Of a stretch of DNA of 64,000 bases, positions 59,330-64,000 are shown in pieces; the first letter of the stretch is position 1, and every line of letters begins with the position of its first letter. The notes beneath the pieces were generated by a model. That model saw only the letters and a list, made by a program, of their open reading frames with translations. It was not told the origin of the DNA and made no database searches. The position numbers and the translations under genes are program-made. The DNA lies in NCBI GenBank assembly GCA_011033025.1, contig WFMF01000096.1:433580-497579 (forward strand). Direction: 5' to 3'. This DNA is from Beroe forskalii. Taxonomy: Eukaryota > Ctenophora > Nuda > Beroida > Beroidae.

Positions 59330-59600
59330 GTGGTGTAGGATGCTAGGGGTTAGGATGCTAGGGATGACAGGGGTTAGGGAGGGGTTAGGATGGCAGGGAT
59401 GACAGGGGTTAAGATGGCAGGGATGCTAGATGTTAGGGGTTGAGGTGAAAGGGATGCAAGGGGTTAGGATTGCAGGGATTTTAGGAGTTAGATGGCAGGG
59501 ATATGATGTTGAAAGGAAGCTAGGGATTAGAGAATAGGAATTCAGGGTTACGGTATAGGATGCTAGGATTAATTGGAGACTTAGGGACGAGGGGCTAAGC
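59330..59600 (+). repeat. GGGTTAGGATGCTAGGGATG minisatellite
   Basis: Irregular units of GGGGTTAGGATGGCAGGGATG and shorter variants directly after the unrecognised gene. It is probably non-coding; the telomere-like GGGTTAGG is coincidental, as units are longer and irregular. Confidence 0.8.
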
Positions 59601-60322
59601 TTAAGAACCAAGCTTTAGGTTACTTAGGTTGCTACCGATAGTGATCTTTCATAAACTCACGTGTTTTGTCCGGGTTTTATCTTTAATGACGTTATATAAA
59701 AATACTTTTTATATTTACTACGTCCTTACTCTGAATTTTTAACCTATATTTTTATCAAATAGCTATATATACCTCACTTGGATTTAGAGAAAATAGTTTA
59801 TTCAAGCGTAGAGCGTTTGTAAAGTAAGTTTACAAAAAATGCAGTTGATAATTAATCTATGTTCGCACAAAGTTGAATCTGACTTCAAAATATAAGATTG
59901 AAGCATGGCATTATCATTTATTATAAAATTCAGAAAAACATGCTCATTGAATAAACGTCACGCTGTATCAGGGATAAATCCTGAATAGTGAATACAAATA
60001 TAAGCTGGCTGCATAACAGCTAATTTTTGTGTATTTAAAATTATTTAATTATTATTTGAATTATGATAATAGAGATGATGTTTACAAGTTACACGTTTTT
60101 CATCATTTTGTTTAATCAATTAGTGATCAAGTTTAGAGAAAACCCGTTAATTAAATCATGTCAGAAAAGAAGTGAATGAAAATCTTGATTAAAGTTTTAT
60201 TTGAAAGTTTCATTTAACTTTTTTTAAACAATTTTCATTTAATTCTTAATATTTTATGATACCAAGTAAACATTCACCTGAACTATGTAACAACAGTTCT
60301 AGGGAGCATGTCATAGGGAGGT
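59601..60322. other. Upstream region of D2HGDH
   Basis: AT-rich stretch without a recognisable gene. It presumably holds the promoter and 5' untranslated region. Confidence 0.4.
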
Positions 60323-62545
60323 ATGATTCGTCAGATCGTGAAGCTATCCCCGCTCTGTGCTCAGTGTTGTCGACACGGCTCCAAACTCTACCCGGACCTG
60401 AACAGGGGCGAGTACAGCCGGATCTCAGATGTGGACCTTAACACTTTCACTTCCATCGTGGGAAGCAATGGGGTGAGTCAAGAACATGTTTATCTCAAAA
60501 TTAGAACGAGTTAAACGTATATAGCGTACAGGGAGTTTTTCGAATCCAGTCTCGTATAATTTCGAGAAAGCTAGTTCCAGGAACTATTGATGAAATAAAC
60601 ATTTCTTTGCGTTCAGGTAAAGACAGAAGAACTGGAGCACTACAACAGTGACTGGCTGAACACGGTATCAGGATTTACGGAGCTGGTCGTGAGCCCTAAG
60701 ACGGTGGACGAGCTTTCGGCTGTTCTTAAACACTGTAACTCACAGAGGCTGGCTGTGGTGCCGCAGGGTCAGTGAAGGAAGTCATAATAGTGATCCCATT
60801 ATTGTTATCATATGGATTCCCATATTTCAAGCAATGATTTGACCTTTTGGCGCCTTAAATCTTGGGAAATCTTCTGGTGGAATATATTCCTAACCTTGGA
60901 TTTGCATGTTTGATTATCTAATTCACCTCATTCAGGAGGGAACACAGGTTTGGTGGGAGGGAGTAATCCTGTATTTGATGAGATAGTCCTGTCTCTAGAG
61001 CGGATGAATGGTATCACCCACATAGATCCTGACGCAGGTATGAAAACTCATTGAAATTATTACCCGTTAAATAAACTAGTAAAAGCACTCCTTTGACCTC
61101 TCTCGTATTTCGAACTTTTCGGCTATATCGCTATCCCACTAGATTCGGATCCCACTAGATTCGGATCCCACTACATTCGGATCACTTCGCTACTGACTCA
61201 TCACTTTGGGATGTTCTCGCAGCTGTAACCGCAAACCATCTTACATCAGGTGTAGTGGAGTGTGAGGCTGGAGTGATTCTACAGAACCTGTCTGACAAGG
61301 TGGCAGAGCACGGTTACACAGTCCCTCTGGATCTGGGAGCAAGAGGATCCTGCTTTATTGGAGGTGGGGCGAAATTATTTTGTGAAATGAATTCGGACAC
61401 TCTTAATAATAGGAAGAGTTTAACGTCTCCGAAGCAACATATGGATTTGAAAGTTCGACCATATATGTTTGAGGTATATCAGCAGCATTCCAAGTCTTCT
61501 AGTAACCCAGTTTGCTGGCCCAGGTAACCTGGCAACGCACGCGGGCGGACTGCGGGTCATCAGATACGGGCAGCTCAGAGCATCTGTCCTGGGAATGAGG
61601 GTGGTTTTGCCGTCCGGGCAGATTCTAGACGGCCGATCAAACATGCGCAAGGTTTATATTTTCATAATTTCATGGAACTTTTGAATATTTCAAACTTCTT
61701 CACAAGGATTTTTTGTCATTTCGTTATTCAAAAAGTTCATCCCATGACGAGCATCTTATTTCGGTGATCTTTAACATGTAGCCTCCCAGGACAACACGGG
61801 ATACGACATCAAGCAGCTGTTTATCGGATCTGAAGGGACTCTGGGGGTCATCTCGGACGTGTCCCTCCTCCTGCCTCAAACACCAGTCAGTGTCAACACG
61901 GCCCTGTTCGGGTGTCAGTCCTTCGAGGATGTTGTCAAGTGCTACAGGTCGGGAAATCATCAATTTGGAAATTCCAGAATCATTCTCATTTCTCGAACTG
62001 ACGACACCTGTGTTTACGAAGAAAAGGCGTGTTATAACACTCCTTTTCTTCTTTAATCTAGTGTTGTATTCCCCCATATAGCCCACCTTTCTTCCAGGAT
62101 ATCGAGGCAGTACCTGGGTGAGATAGTGTCAGCCTGCGAGTTCATGGACTCCCTCTGCATGACATCAGTGCAGGATAACCTGGGTTTAGCTAGCCCTCTC
62201 GAGGACAACCACAACTTCTACTTCCTGGTGGGTGGGGATGGGGGATGTGCTGAAACGAGATCATTTATATGAAAAAGGCTCCATTGCTAGTTTTAAGATT
62301 TTTATTAAAGATTCCTTTGTTGGTCAACAGACATTAACTCATTTACTGATTTTTTGGGTCAAGGATGATGATATATGAGTTCGGACCCTCTAATCTCATG
62401 TATTGTAACTCCTGAGTGAGTGAGTGACACCCGACATTCTGTCAGGTAGAAACGTCGGGAATGAACAATGACCATGACATGGAGAAGCTGGAGAACTGCA
62501 TTGAGGCTGTGTTTGAGGCGGGCTGTGCTGATGACGGGGTAATGG
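60323..62545 (+). CDS. D2HGDH: D-2-hydroxyglutarate dehydrogenase, first eight exons
   Basis: The exons are 60,323-60,472, 60,617-60,767, 60,936-61,037, 61,250-61,363, 61,524-61,651, 61,790-61,947, 62,098-62,227 and 62,446-62,545. All have GT-AG borders and agreeing phases. Together they encode about 345 residues. The N-terminus ([20 protein letters not shown]) suits a mitochondrial targeting peptide. The FAD-binding PCMH fold shows [34 protein letters not shown] then [29 protein letters not shown], and [20 protein letters not shown]. Exon 7 has EFMDSLCM and exon 8 has [16 protein letters not shown]. By family, the enzyme oxidises D-2-hydroxyglutarate to 2-oxoglutarate in mitochondria and passes electrons to ETF. 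The C-terminal third (with the HLGDGNLHLN-type metal site) is missing because the window enters poor sequence. Confidence 0.93.
61136..61186 (+). repeat. 18-bp tandem in D2HGDH intron 3
   Basis: Three units of ATCCCACTAGATTCGG. Confidence 0.8.
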
Positions 62546-62579
62546 GTATGTAGTTTGTGTATTTTACATTTTCCAAGCT

Positions 62580-64000
62580 TTTTTCCAAACCGTTAAAATT
62601 TAATTTATATTCAAAAATGAAAAACTTTTAAAAAAAATTTCTTTAAGGAAATTTTAAAATCCTTAACTTATCACGAGCTCAACCATTTTAACTTTTTCCT
62701 AAAAATCCCTAAGCTTTTCCGTCCTTTTCCTTTCCCACCCCCTTGGGCCGTTAACCCATATAACTCCCCTCCCATTAACCCTCCTCCCTCCCTCACCATA
62801 AATCCCACATTTACCATCAGGAAACCCCCTACTTCTCAGGGTAGCGCCCCAAGGGTTTTTGGGCTTCACTGAATGACAGTGAAAAAACATAGAAATTTTT
62901 TTTTAAAAACACAATCCTAAGGTTGTTTGTTTTAATCGTAGAAATACAATTTTTTCAATATGGGCCCCTATTCCCGTATGGGAATCCTTCCAGTCTCATG
63001 TGATATAAATTGATAATGAATCTTTCAAATTTAACCCCTACCGCCTCACATTCCTGCGCCTCGGCTTAAATTCCGGATCCCTCACCACCCAAACTGATTG
63101 AAAATTTTCCCCCCCTAATTTTCAAAATTTAATTTTTTGACAAAAACAAGTAACTTTTGTTTAAAAAATCTTTCAAAGGAAATTCTTGAATTAATCCCCC
63201 CAAAATTCCCTCCCCCAAAAGCCCCATCAATAAACCCACTTCCCTCTAAATTAACCCACTCTTCCCCTTTTCCCCCCCATCACTAAAAGCCACTCTGCCT
63301 TTTGGCCACTTCTTTCCCACTCTTTTATTCCCGCGAAATCAGGGAAAGGTAATATTTTCCCCCCAGGAATTTTTTGAGGCAAAGTGGGTCAACAAAATCG
63401 TGGTTGGGGAAGGAATTGTATTTCAGGCGGATGCTGGGGTTGTTTTAAATTTTTTGAAAGTTCCAAAATCCCCTATACCTCTTTGCCCCCTCTTCCCCCC
63501 CCCCTCCCCCAACTTCAAAAAAGAAATTTAATTAAAAAAAGGTTTAAAAATTATTCAAAATAAAAACCCCCCCCCTGCCCCCCGGGCCCTTTGTTCTTAT
63601 TTGTTGAATGGTTCCCCGTATCAAACAAAAACCTTCCCAAATAAAAAAATTGGCGATTAGAAGAAACCAAAACTTTTTTGGAAAAAAAAATAAAAAAATC
63701 AATTTTTTACAATAAAAAAGGGATTGGGTTTTCAATATAGGGGCTCACGCCAAAAAAAAAATTTGTAGCGCTAAACAGATGCTGCCCTGGGAGTCATCAC
63801 TTATCACTAAATTTCAAATCCCACCGGTACCAAATGACCTTTTTTCCCCCCCCCAAAATATTCATAAAATTAAAGTTATTTTTTTCCCCCAAAAAGATCT
63901 AAAAAAAAAAACATTTTTCGTTTAAAACCCTACAAAAAAAAAAATTTAAAATGAATTTTCAAATTTAATAAAAACATCAAAAGGGAAAAACCAATTTTTC
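62580..64000. other. Poor-consensus stretch (homopolymer-rich)
   Basis: Same texture as 43,440-45,560: long C, A and T runs, stretched letters and no stable frame. It begins right after D2HGDH exon 8. No exon of the remaining D2HGDH domain could be read here. Confidence 0.75.

Noticed and set aside
62699-63735. Frames in the last kilobase as D2HGDH C-terminal exons
   Set aside because: No residues matching the expected metal-binding and C-terminal motifs could be read in any frame.
1-64000. tRNA, rRNA or snRNA genes
   Set aside because: I found no cloverleaf with both A and B boxes and no rRNA core. A program scan would be needed to be sure.

Overview
The window is nuclear DNA from an invertebrate metazoan. 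It is AT-rich, its protein-coding genes are split by GT-AG introns, and it holds many families of DNA transposons, MITEs, retroelement remains and tandem repeats. The genes seen (a Rap/Ras-type GTPase, an LDLa-domain GPCR, an SLC9 exchanger, POMGNT1, SLC25A26 and D2HGDH) are general animal genes, so I do not name a phylum. The assembly is uneven: there is a 100-N gap at 36,439-36,538 and two stretches of poor consensus (about 43,440-45,560 and 62,580-64,000) in which reading frames collapse.

Region 1-7,011 is a giant palindrome. Two arms of about 2.9 kb face each other across a 1.2-kb T-rich spacer, and each carries a copy of the last exon of a Rap-like small GTPase. An N-terminal GTPase exon with matching splice phase lies at 24.7 kb on the minus strand, so the gene may span about 18 kb. 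Inside that span, on the plus strand, sits an intronless LDLa-type GPCR (14,850-17,959). A complete intronless Na+/H+ exchanger follows at 26,085-28,496 on the minus strand.

Region 28.5-43.4 kb is mostly mobile DNA. It has a broken retroelement split by a 4.2-kb block that contains a LINE fragment, several satellite-like arrays, a TA-flanked MITE, a Merlin DNA transposon interrupted by a Harbinger-like MITE, and a composite repeat with internal 547-bp tandem units. A nearly identical composite repeat lies in opposite orientation at 52.3-53.6 kb. Between the two copies are the N-terminal exons of POMGNT1 (minus strand, 45.56-47.68 kb), further MITEs, and a 1.17-kb TA-flanked element built almost wholly of tandem hairpins.

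Region 55-62.6 kb is the cleanest genic stretch. On the plus strand it has SLC25A26 (mitochondrial S-adenosylmethionine carrier, apparently complete, six exons), a small gene I do not recognise, and the first eight exons of D2HGDH (mitochondrial D-2-hydroxyglutarate dehydrogenase). D2HGDH runs into the second poor-quality stretch. I see no shared pathway among the genes. SLC25A26 and D2HGDH both act in mitochondria, but that is probably coincidence.
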